A stretch of 17,017 nt of DNA. Origin: an uncultured Desulfomonile sp. GTDB taxonomy: Bacteria > Desulfobacterota > Desulfomonilia > Desulfomonilales > Desulfomonilaceae. Positions 1 to 5,429 of this stretch are shown one piece after another. The stretch spans positions 1 to 17,017 of the forward strand of contig CALDNG010000451.1 of the NCBI GenBank assembly GCA_937915285.1, in the 5' to 3' direction. Each line of letters begins with the position of its first letter. Position 1 is the stretch's first letter. A program made the position numbers and the translations under genes. A model generated the notes under the pieces. It worked only from the letters and a program-made list of their open reading frames with translations. It did no database searches and was not told the origin of the DNA.

Positions 1-1
1 A

Positions 2-178
2 AGGCTGGGTGTGTCTCAGGCCAGGGTTTCGCACCATCTGAACATTCTGCGCATGCGAGGTGTGGTGAGCATAACCAGGGAGGGCTCTTCATCACGTTAT
101 GCCCTAAGTGACGTCAATGTTAAGACCCTGGTTGACAATCTGGAATCCGCAGAATGCGCAAATTCCTCTGGGTCATAG
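2..178 (+). CDS. ArsR-family transcriptional regulator, C-terminal part (5' end outside window)
   Basis: The frame is open from the window edge and ends with TAG at 176-178, leaving 58 residues. It begins with a helix-turn-helix (SQARVSHHLNIL) followed by a beta-wing (ITREGSSSRYAL), the pattern of the ArsR winged-helix fold. ArsR proteins are small dimeric repressors that bind an operator and release it on sensing a metal, metalloid, sulfide/persulfide or other signal. The visible part has one cysteine (AECANSS) near the C-terminus, too little to define a sensor site. The gene runs toward the cytochrome b gene and overlaps its last 6 bp, so the two are convergent with no terminator between them. 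Whether it controls the neighbouring sulfur cluster is inference; the ArsR fold is fairly sure, the ligand is unknown. Confidence 0.8.
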   Translation, partial: RLGVSQARVSHHLNILRMRGVVSITREGSSSRYALSDVNVKTLVDNLESAECANSSGS

Positions 179-808
179 AGGCACTGATATGCCTCCGTCT
201 TTCCTGATTTTCCAGAAATGAAGCGCCATTAGGAACAGGAGGCCGGCGGGAAAAATAACCACGTGCCAGGAATACAAACGGACCAGAGCCGTGTTTAGAT
301 CCGAGGCCGGTCCAAAAAGTATTGCCGCTGATCCGGGTCCTATAATTGGAATCAGGTCTACCAAATTTCTTGCTATTGTCCATGCCCACAATGCCCTGTC
401 ATCCCAGACCATCAGATAACCGGTAAAATCGACCAGAGCCGTTAAGATTAGTAAAACAATCCCAACGACCCAGTTTAGCCGCCTTGGAGCATCATAGGAC
501 CTGGTCCAGAAGACCCTGATCATATGGAGAAAAACGGCCGCGACCATTCCCTGACCAGCCCAGTAATGCATATTTCTCAGAACCCAACCATAGGGAATTA
601 TATGGGTAATCCTTTGCACCGAGCCGTAGGCGTTGGTGGACGATGGTTGATAGTGGAGCATTAGAAGAGCGCCAGTGATTACCTCAAGGAAAAACAGAAA
701 AACGGCAAGCCCTCCGAAACAGAAAGTAAATGAAAGTCTGAGAGAATTCTCGGGGACCAACCGTGGGTGTATGTGAAGGAATAACGATGATGTGGAACCC
801 TTGACCAT
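173..808 (-). CDS. Cytochrome b6-like protein (N-terminal cytochrome b domain, quinol oxidation)
   Basis: A 211-residue four-helix membrane protein that matches the length and pattern of cytochrome b6 rather than full-length mitochondrial-type cytochrome b. Heme ligands are two His pairs, H81/H95 and H182/H197; the 14-residue gap in the second pair is b6-like. C30, in an FCFGG context, falls where chloroplast b6 has Cys35, the residue that holds the extra heme ci by one thioether bond. In the known family this subunit takes electrons from quinol and works with a Rieske protein. It starts 4 bp after the Rieske gene, with no strong Shine-Dalgarno, so translational coupling is likely. No subunit IV (petD-like) or cytochrome c/f gene follows; the strand is taken by the convergent ArsR gene. 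The subunit is therefore either part of a minimal complex or completed by genes elsewhere. Confidence 0.9.
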   Translation of the reverse strand: MVKGSTSSLFLHIHPRLVPENSLRLSFTFCFGGLAVFLFFLEVITGALLMLHYQPSSTNAYGSVQRITHIIPYGWVLRNMHYWAGQGMVAAVFLHMIRVFWTRSYDAPRRLNWVVGIVLLILTALVDFTGYLMVWDDRALWAWTIARNLVDLIPIIGPGSAAILFGPASDLNTALVRLYSWHVVIFPAGLLFLMALHFWKIRKDGGISVPL

Positions 809-812
809 AATA

Positions 813-1247
813 TTACTTGGTGGAGGGCGCTATCTTATATACATTTTTTTCATCAACGCTGAGACTGAATCTTGTAACAGCTCGATTAGCCGGTCCTTTT
901 TTTACCTGACCGTTGATGTCAAAGACACTGCTGTGACACGGACACTCGAAAACTTTCCTGTCGGCAACCCAATTGTACTTACAGCCAAGGTGTGGGCACC
1001 TGTCATCAAAAACCGAAACATCCGGTTTTTCTGCTTCCCTGACCAGCCAGACTCCTGCGGGGGCGTAATGATATGGAGTTCCAGACTGCAACTGGTCTAT
1101 GATAGTCTTGGGAATTTCCCTGGATTTAGATTTTTCATCCGAAAAGGACGCAAACCTTGCCAGAGCCCATGAGACCATACCGGTCAACAGAACGGTGACG
1201 ATAGACAGAATAATTTTAAGAAATGATCTTTTTCCCATTTTTTGCAT
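813..1247 (-). CDS. Rieske [2Fe-2S] iron-sulfur protein of a cytochrome b/b6-type complex
   Basis: A 144-residue protein with an N-terminal membrane anchor (about residues 8-30) and a C-terminal Rieske fold. Cluster ligands are in CPHLGC (C84, H86) and CPCHSS (C102, H105). C89 and C104 are placed for the disulfide typical of high-potential Rieske proteins of bc complexes. In this family the protein accepts one electron from quinol at the cytochrome b Qo site and passes it to a c-type cytochrome or other carrier outside the membrane. The anchor begins with a basic KMGKR stretch, suggesting Tat or signal-anchor insertion without a twin arginine. Start choice is uncertain: the ATG at 1247 has GAGAG immediately before it, and the ATG three codons later has better spacing to that GAGAG. 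The cytochrome b6 gene follows 4 bp downstream, so the two form an operon. Confidence 0.92.
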   Translation of the reverse strand: MQKMGKRSFLKIILSIVTVLLTGMVSWALARFASFSDEKSKSREIPKTIIDQLQSGTPYHYAPAGVWLVREAEKPDVSVFDDRCPHLGCKYNWVADRKVFECPCHSSVFDINGQVKKGPANRAVTRFSLSVDEKNVYKIAPSTK

Positions 1248-1317
1248 CTCTCAATTCCGATAATGTCATTTTAAGCAATTTAGATAAGATTATGAGCAAG
1301 AGTGGTTTCTAGGGGAT

Positions 1318-1347
1318 GCGGCGTAACGGTTGTATTCCGAACGCCGC
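1318..1347. repeat. Intergenic inverted repeat / hairpin upstream of the Rieske gene
   Basis: Arms GCGGCGT (1318-1324) and ACGCCGC (1341-1347) are perfect reverse complements, with a further CGG/CCG pairing inside (1327-1329 with 1337-1339). It lies in the 120 bp between the small secreted-protein gene and the Rieske gene. There is no T-run on either side, so it is not a standard intrinsic terminator. It could be an mRNA 3'-end stabiliser, a processing site or an operator. Confidence 0.5.
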
Positions 1348-1367
1348 AATAAAACCATTAAAATATG

Positions 1368-1610
1368 TTAACAACCTACCGTCGGTGGCTTGGGTTTGGT
1401 AGCCGATTTTAAGGCCGCTTCCGCTTCTGCTTTAGTCTTGAACGGGCCTTTAACTATTGACTTCTCATCAGCCGGTTTCTTGTCCACCACTGCCATCTTG
1501 CCAGAGGCTTCTTTCACCACGAAAAATTCATCAGCCGCAAAGGCGGTGGTCGCCATGGCGAAAGCAAGCAGCGAAATCATAACCACAAGCACGCGAACCA
1601 ATTTCTTCAT
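1368..1610 (-). CDS. Small secreted protein with a single C-terminal cysteine (unknown function)
   Basis: I do not recognise a named family. The 80-residue product has a clear Sec signal peptide (KK, hydrophobic core about 4-20, cleavage likely after AFA at residue 25). The mature protein is about 55 residues: a short lysine-rich module with a GPFKTKAEAEAAL segment (residues 55-67), then a Lys/Pro-rich tail ending PPTVGC. C80 is both the last residue and the only cysteine. A terminal cysteine on a flexible Pro/Gly tail recalls, by analogy only, the sulfur-carrying arms of SoxY and DsrC. The gene sits between sulfur transporter-like genes and the Rieske gene. Its Shine-Dalgarno, AAGGAGG with 6-nt spacing, is among the strongest in the window, and hairpins flank it on both sides, which suggests high expression. 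It could instead be a small structural or cell-envelope protein. Confidence 0.85.
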   Translation of the reverse strand: MKKLVRVLVVMISLLAFAMATTAFAADEFFVVKEASGKMAVVDKKPADEKSIVKGPFKTKAEAEAALKSATKPKPPTVGC

Positions 1611-1616
1611 TCAATA

Positions 1617-1623
1617 CCTCCTT
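1617..1623 (-). promoter_or_regulatory. Strong ribosome binding site of the small secreted protein
   Basis: On the minus strand AAGGAGG lies 6 nt before the ATG at 1610. It is a near-perfect anti-16S match, stronger than the sites of the surrounding respiratory genes, and it fixes the start. Confidence 0.85.
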
Positions 1624-1633
1624 CTGTTAAATT

Positions 1634-1649
1634 GTGCTATTTTTAGCAC
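1634..1649 (-). repeat. Intercistronic hairpin between yeeE-like gene and small secreted protein gene
   Basis: Perfect 6-bp arms GTGCTA/TAGCAC enclose a 4-nt loop. On the minus strand the stem is followed by AATTT only, so it would be a weak terminator at best. It stands just upstream of the strong ribosome binding site of the next gene, a place where hairpins often mark RNA processing or shield a downstream transcript. Confidence 0.55.
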
Positions 1650-1670
1650 GTCCACATCCACGAATAAATC

Positions 1671-2267
1671 TTATTTGTCGTAAGGAGCCCATTTTTCACC
1701 CAGCCAGGCAAGCGCAAAGGCCGCCAAAGCCATTATGAGGATTATGAGCGCCATCAGGTCGCGAGACGTTCCAAAGAATTGCCACAGGGTCAATCTGCCA
1801 AGATCCGAGCTTTTGTAAAACCAGCCCCATACAGGCCATCCGAATGCAAAAACCCATATTCCAAATACCATTCCAATCAGAAAAACAATACTGTCAATCT
1901 TGCCTGAGGCCACTCCGACAATCGCGGTGCCAGGACAGTAACCTCCGATGACGAATCCCAGTCCAAAGATGATCCCCCCAACAAGTTGAGGCCAAAAATA
2001 GCTCTTCATGAGGCTTTCTTCAACAAGAACGTTGTAATCGAAAAGGCCTGCGTAGCTAAGTACGATGAGTCCTATCATGGCGGTAACCAAGGCCGAAAAC
2101 ATTACTCGCAGGACTCTCATGTCTCTGAAGTAGAATATGTTTGTCAGATTTCGTGAGTCTCCAAAGCCGGCTTTTTCGAGTACGAAGCCGAACATGAGAC
2201 CTATCGGAAAGGCCAGCCAAAGGCTTGTTTCGAATGAAATTACCCCGTTGTAAAGCAGCGGACCCAT
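1671..2267 (-). CDS. YeeE/YedE-family (sulfur transport) membrane protein, second half-subunit
   Basis: A polytopic membrane protein of the YeeE/YedE (DUF395) family, members of which import thiosulfate or move other reduced sulfur species. Family hallmarks are the GFGDSRN...FRDMRVL region (about residues 34-54) and GGYCPGTA with C111, a conserved cysteine position. I start it at the ATG at 2267, which overlaps the stop of the preceding gene as TAATG and has AAAGGA 9 nt upstream, giving 198 residues. An upstream in-frame ATG at 2339 would overlap the previous gene by over 70 bp. The neighbour is a second YeeE-like protein, so the two probably assemble as halves of one transporter. No TusA-like carrier gene is adjacent; the small secreted protein with a terminal cysteine follows instead. 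Substrate is inferred only from the family and the neighbourhood. Confidence 0.85.
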   Translation of the reverse strand: MGPLLYNGVISFETSLWLAFPIGLMFGFVLEKAGFGDSRNLTNIFYFRDMRVLRVMFSALVTAMIGLIVLSYAGLFDYNVLVEESLMKSYFWPQLVGGIIFGLGFVIGGYCPGTAIVGVASGKIDSIVFLIGMVFGIWVFAFGWPVWGWFYKSSDLGRLTLWQFFGTSRDLMALIILIMALAAFALAWLGEKWAPYDK

Positions 2268-2794
2268 TATGACCATTCCTTTCTGACGAAATAAGCAGCT
2301 CCGAAAGCTGTGGCAAATACAGCCATCATGAATACCCAACTACCAACCACCATAGTAGCTCCACCACTCAAGGCCTGTCCGCTGGTGCATCCCATGGCAA
2401 ATCTTGTTCCCACTCCTGCAATCACTCCTCCAAAAAAGGCCATGAACAAACGTAGGCCCACACCGGCCGTTGGTCCTCGACCAATGCCCACCGAGAAACG
2501 CCGTGAAAGAATCACTGAGATCAGTCCACCAACAAAAACCCCGATAACTTCTATCACAGTCCAGTCAAACAGAGGGTGAGATGCGCCCTCTCGATAAAAC
2601 TCCTTGAAATAAGCCTGATTTTCTATGGCTTGCGGAGAAACAGTGTGAGCAACGACTGCCGCTGTCCTTGCTACTGCGCCAGATGCCCCCAATCCTGTTC
2701 CCATGACGTAAAAGGTGAATGTCAAAACAAGACCCAGCGCGATCCCCGCGACATAGGGGTTCCAGTAACCCTTGGTATAATCCATGTTGTTCAT
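2267..2794 (-). CDS. YeeE/YedE-family (sulfur transport) membrane protein, first half-subunit
   Basis: A 175-residue membrane protein with helices around residues 13-33, 78-97, 115-132 and 147-169. It carries GCTSGQALSG (residues 135-144, C136), the signature of the YeeE/YedE sulfur-transport family, and an upstream GTGLGASG segment. The family moves thiosulfate or related sulfur compounds, with conserved cysteines along the path. It starts at the ATG at 2794 behind a GAGAGAG-type ribosome site and ends TAATG with the second YeeE-like gene, so the two are translationally coupled and probably form a two-part transporter of the PmpA/PmpB kind. It follows the molybdoenzyme accessory genes, which fits sulfur supply to, or product removal from, that enzyme, but this link is inference. 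Confidence 0.85.
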   Translation of the reverse strand: MNNMDYTKGYWNPYVAGIALGLVLTFTFYVMGTGLGASGAVARTAAVVAHTVSPQAIENQAYFKEFYREGASHPLFDWTVIEVIGVFVGGLISVILSRRFSVGIGRGPTAGVGLRLFMAFFGGVIAGVGTRFAMGCTSGQALSGGATMVVGSWVFMMAVFATAFGAAYFVRKEWS

Positions 2795-2840
2795 AGGCTC
2801 TCTCTTTCAGATTCTGATGACTAGAATATGGCTTAAGATA

Positions 2841-3203
2841 TTACTTGGCTTTGGTCTCAGCCAATGTCAACCCCTTCAGGTAAACATCCGTCATCTTCTC
2901 GGAGGTCCCAATTCTGGCGCTAACTGTTTTGTCCGAAACTATGTCCTGCCACAGGACCGGCGCTGGATCATTGACGGGCAAATCAAAAGGACAAACAACA
3001 AGCAGTTTGGTTGTGACCTGAAATATCCCAAAAACCGAAACAGATATAAAGGATAGGATGATCACGGCAATGACGGCGGCTGATATCAGGCGTCCGCGCT
3101 TGTCAGCAACGTGGTTCTCCGTATCATTTTTGCCCTTCTTTACCTGGTCATTATCGCCTTGGGTATCGATTTTCTGAATCTCACTTGAAGCTTGTTCGTC
3201 CAT
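2841..3203 (-). CDS. Unknown single-pass membrane protein in the molybdoenzyme cluster
   Basis: I do not recognise this protein. From the ATG at 3203 it has 120 residues: a charged, low-complexity N-terminus (1-37, rich in D, K, Q and N), one transmembrane helix (about 38-62) and an approximately 58-residue C-terminal part. Basic residues just before the helix (KRGR) suggest the N-terminus is cytoplasmic and the C-terminal part periplasmic. One cysteine (C71) lies just outside the membrane in a VVCPFDLPVNDPAP stretch. I chose 3203 because GGAG lies 7 nt upstream; a start at 3221 is possible but lacks such a site. It overlaps the end of the TorD-like gene by 23 bp, so it is made with the cluster. 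It could be a small accessory or anchor subunit of the oxidoreductase or of the YeeE-type transporter. Confidence 0.75.
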   Translation of the reverse strand: MDEQASSEIQKIDTQGDNDQVKKGKNDTENHVADKRGRLISAAVIAVIILSFISVSVFGIFQVTTKLLVVCPFDLPVNDPAPVLWQDIVSDKTVSARIGTSEKMTDVYLKGLTLAETKAK

Positions 3204-3891
3204 TATAAAACTCCATTTCATGAATAAGTTCAGTTACATAAAGTCTTGCTGCCTTGATGGCGCACATTAGGGCCGGCCCGGAACCTTGCTCGATAGCCCT
3301 CTTTTGGAGTGTCCCGAGCCAATCCAGGTGATCACCGCAGAATGAAACAACCTCGGTCTGAGGCTGGTTTTCAAGCATGAATCCAAGAAATTCGAACAAT
3401 GTGGACAGGCTATCCGGAGCGAGGCAGTGTTCCTGGTCCAGCGTCAGTCCAAACGATTTCAGGATAGCGGTCATATGGGCTGCAGGATCGCCGTGGCTGT
3501 GGCCAAGCTTTCCGCTCAGAGGATGATTTTTTTGCCTCGTCCATGGCTTGTAAACTGATTCTTCAAGAATAAGAGGGTCATTACCATCCTCAAAAAGCCT
3601 TATATCCTGACGCCATGCGTCCAGAAAATCCGTCTCAGACGACCAGGCGAATTGACAAATCTCTTGAGGAAATTTTTCTGAGTATTCCCTAAGCAGACTG
3701 AAGTGTCCTGAGTTGACCTCATCCGGAATCCCAAACATCTCAGAAAACATGTAAGCCATAGCTATCCGACGGGCTCCTGATTTCTCCGGAAATGCGTTTT
3801 CCATGGCATCCCGAGCGTCGGGCGAGTCCGCATCAAGCCTTTTGGATTGATCATTAATCACGTTAGGCTGCATGTTCATCCAGTCTGTCAC
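3181..3891 (-). CDS. TorD/DmsD-like molybdoenzyme maturation chaperone
   Basis: A 236-residue soluble, mostly helical protein. ESVYKPWT (about 111-118) and GDHLDWL (about 186-192) match the conserved patches of the TorD/DmsD/NarJ family. These cytoplasmic chaperones bind the Tat signal peptide of a molybdoenzyme, hold it until the bis-MGD cofactor is inserted, and prevent early export. Its place right after the A, B and C subunits of a Tat-dependent molybdoenzyme is the expected one, so the molybdoenzyme at 5430-7631 is the likely client. The start shown is a GTG with no good ribosome site; ATGs at 3879 and 3873 are alternatives, the last with GGAT a few bases upstream. The gene is 30 bp downstream of the NrfD gene. 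Confidence 0.85.
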   Translation of the reverse strand: MTDWMNMQPNVINDQSKRLDADSPDARDAMENAFPEKSGARRIAMAYMFSEMFGIPDEVNSGHFSLLREYSEKFPQEICQFAWSSETDFLDAWRQDIRLFEDGNDPLILEESVYKPWTRQKNHPLSGKLGHSHGDPAAHMTAILKSFGLTLDQEHCLAPDSLSTLFEFLGFMLENQPQTEVVSFCGDHLDWLGTLQKRAIEQGSGPALMCAIKAARLYVTELIHEMEFYNGRTSFK

Positions 3892-3921
3892 GTTTTAGTG
3901 ACCGTCAAGTGGCCCTATCGC

Positions 3922-4806
3922 CTAAACGATTTGAGGCGGAGTGGCCGAAAAGATGATCAAAGCCCTCAAACTCATTCCTCCCATGAGGACTAGCAAGTCT
4001 GATCCTATAACTAGAGTTTTGGGCATTTCACCATACTCATAGTATTCCACAATACTGAGTATGAAAGGAATCACTATGCCTAATATGACCACCAGGACCC
4101 AGAAATACGGGCTAAGCACTCCTGATATCAGCATGTTTGCTGAGATTGCGGCCTCGGTTGACCTGGTCAGAGACATAAACACCAGAAGCATAAGAACCAG
4201 GGCTTCCACCGCAAGAAAGATCACGTGGCCCAATGCAAAATTGGACAGTGTCTTGATGGTGTCAATGTCGATGATCGCGGCGACTATCATCGCGGCGGCC
4301 AACCCGGTAGATATTGCTGAGGCCAGAAACAGCACAGGCATCATGGGAGTGTTCCAGAAAGGCACTCCGTTGACCACGGCAATGAGCACACCCGTGTACG
4401 TTGCAGTGGCTACCGCAAGCAAACTTCCGACATATTCCAGGATTCTGATGTATTTTTTCGCGATTTTCCCTATGAAGGTTATTTCGTTCAATGCAGCAGC
4501 GTATAGCAGGGCAATGGGAATGAACCCGGAGAGAATAATTACGCCCCAAGCGATCATGCTGCTAAGATTCTTGGCAAGATAAACCTGTCTCCAAGGTTCC
4601 CAGAGTCCAGCCTCCAGGTCTAGCACCAGGCAAACAGTTCCTATTGCAACCAGGGGCCCGGCTATGAGCGAACCGGCTTTAGCCAAGGATTTAGACCAGT
4701 CCGGCGCTAAAAGATCGCAGTAAACGGCAGCCAGAAAAGCGCCCGAACCTGATCCGGCCAGGAACAAGTAAACCACTATCAACCATCCCCACGCGCTCTC
4801 CGGCAT
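3922..4806 (-). CDS. NrfD/PsrC-type quinone-interacting membrane subunit
   Basis: A 294-residue protein with eight predicted membrane helices (around 7-28, 45-62, 83-103, 122-144, 155-178, 189-211, 225-254 and 268-285), the number known for PsrC/NrfD. In this family the subunit binds quinone and exchanges electrons with the periplasmic ferredoxin-like B subunit. The start is secure: GGAG 6 nt before the ATG at 4806, only 2 bp after the stop of the ferredoxin subunit gene. With the preceding A and B genes it completes a three-part enzyme of the polysulfide/thiosulfate reductase type. It contains no heme-binding His pattern of a cytochrome b. It is too divergent to tell by eye whether it is closer to PsrC or to other NrfD groups. 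Confidence 0.9.
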   Translation of the reverse strand: MPESAWGWLIVVYLFLAGSGSGAFLAAVYCDLLAPDWSKSLAKAGSLIAGPLVAIGTVCLVLDLEAGLWEPWRQVYLAKNLSSMIAWGVIILSGFIPIALLYAAALNEITFIGKIAKKYIRILEYVGSLLAVATATYTGVLIAVVNGVPFWNTPMMPVLFLASAISTGLAAAMIVAAIIDIDTIKTLSNFALGHVIFLAVEALVLMLLVFMSLTRSTEAAISANMLISGVLSPYFWVLVVILGIVIPFILSIVEYYEYGEMPKTLVIGSDLLVLMGGMSLRALIIFSATPPQIV

Positions 4807-4808
4807 GA

Positions 4809-5351
4809 TCAGCTCCTTTTGTAGTAAATTTTGGGAAGAGTTCCAAGATCTGTTCTCAACGGCTCAGCTCCACTTTCGGCGATAAACCGTGAAATTTCGC
4901 TATTCGGATCATCAAGGTCTCCGAATATGCGCACCTGGGTCGGGCATGTCGTCACGCAGGCAGGTGTGCCACCCTCCCTGACCAACTCGATGCAGAACCT
5001 GCATTTGACCACGATGCCCTGATGATGAAGTATGATTCGCATCTTGTATGGGCATGCTTCCATGCAATACTTGCATCCGACGCACGTCTTCTTGTTGACG
5101 AGCACTACACCTTCAGGAGTCGTATAAGTAGCCGCTGTTGGACAAACCCTCTGGCATGGAGCGTTTTCGCAGTGGTTACATTGCAATGGAATATATTCCT
5201 TATCAAAAGAAGGATACTTCCCGCGCTCCTTGTCCTTTATCCAGTTGAAGGTTTCAGTAAAATCAAGACCGTTCTGATTCTGGCAGGCTAATCTGCAAGA
5301 ATGACATCCAATACACTTGGTGGTATCAATCGCTATTCCGTATCGAGGCAT
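4809..5351 (-). CDS. Four-cluster [4Fe-4S] ferredoxin subunit (PsrB/PhsB/DmsB-like)
   Basis: A 180-residue electron-transfer subunit with sixteen cysteines in four groups: C13/16/19/23, C58/61/66/70, C90/93/96/100 and C117/120/132/136. This is the arrangement of DmsB/PsrB/NrfC proteins, which wire the molybdenum subunit to the membrane quinone subunit. There is no signal peptide; such subunits are usually exported by riding with the Tat-tagged catalytic subunit. I chose the ATG at 5351 because GGGAG lies 6 nt upstream; an in-frame TTG at 5372 would add seven residues. The gene follows the catalytic gene by 78 bp, with a hairpin in the gap, and leads directly into the NrfD gene. Confidence 0.93.
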   Translation of the reverse strand: MPRYGIAIDTTKCIGCHSCRLACQNQNGLDFTETFNWIKDKERGKYPSFDKEYIPLQCNHCENAPCQRVCPTAATYTTPEGVVLVNKKTCVGCKYCMEACPYKMRIILHHQGIVVKCRFCIELVREGGTPACVTTCPTQVRIFGDLDDPNSEISRFIAESGAEPLRTDLGTLPKIYYKRS

Positions 5352-5384
5352 TTCAAACTCCCATAAAGACAATCCGCTGACGAA

Positions 5385-5401
5385 GGGTCTTAACTAGACC
5401 C
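5385..5401 (-). repeat. Intercistronic hairpin between catalytic and ferredoxin subunit genes
   Basis: Perfect arms GGGTCT (5385-5390) and AGACCC (5396-5401) with a 5-nt loop. There is no T-run after it on the minus strand, so it would not end transcription. Hairpins at this place often allow different mRNA stability for the A gene and the B and C genes. Confidence 0.5.
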
Positions 5402-5429
5402 AGGGCCTTCATAATCCGGAGTAAAAAAG

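Noticed and set aside
792..1172. A plus-strand reading frame across the Rieske gene
   Set aside because: It is the antisense of a well-supported Rieske protein and shows no family features.
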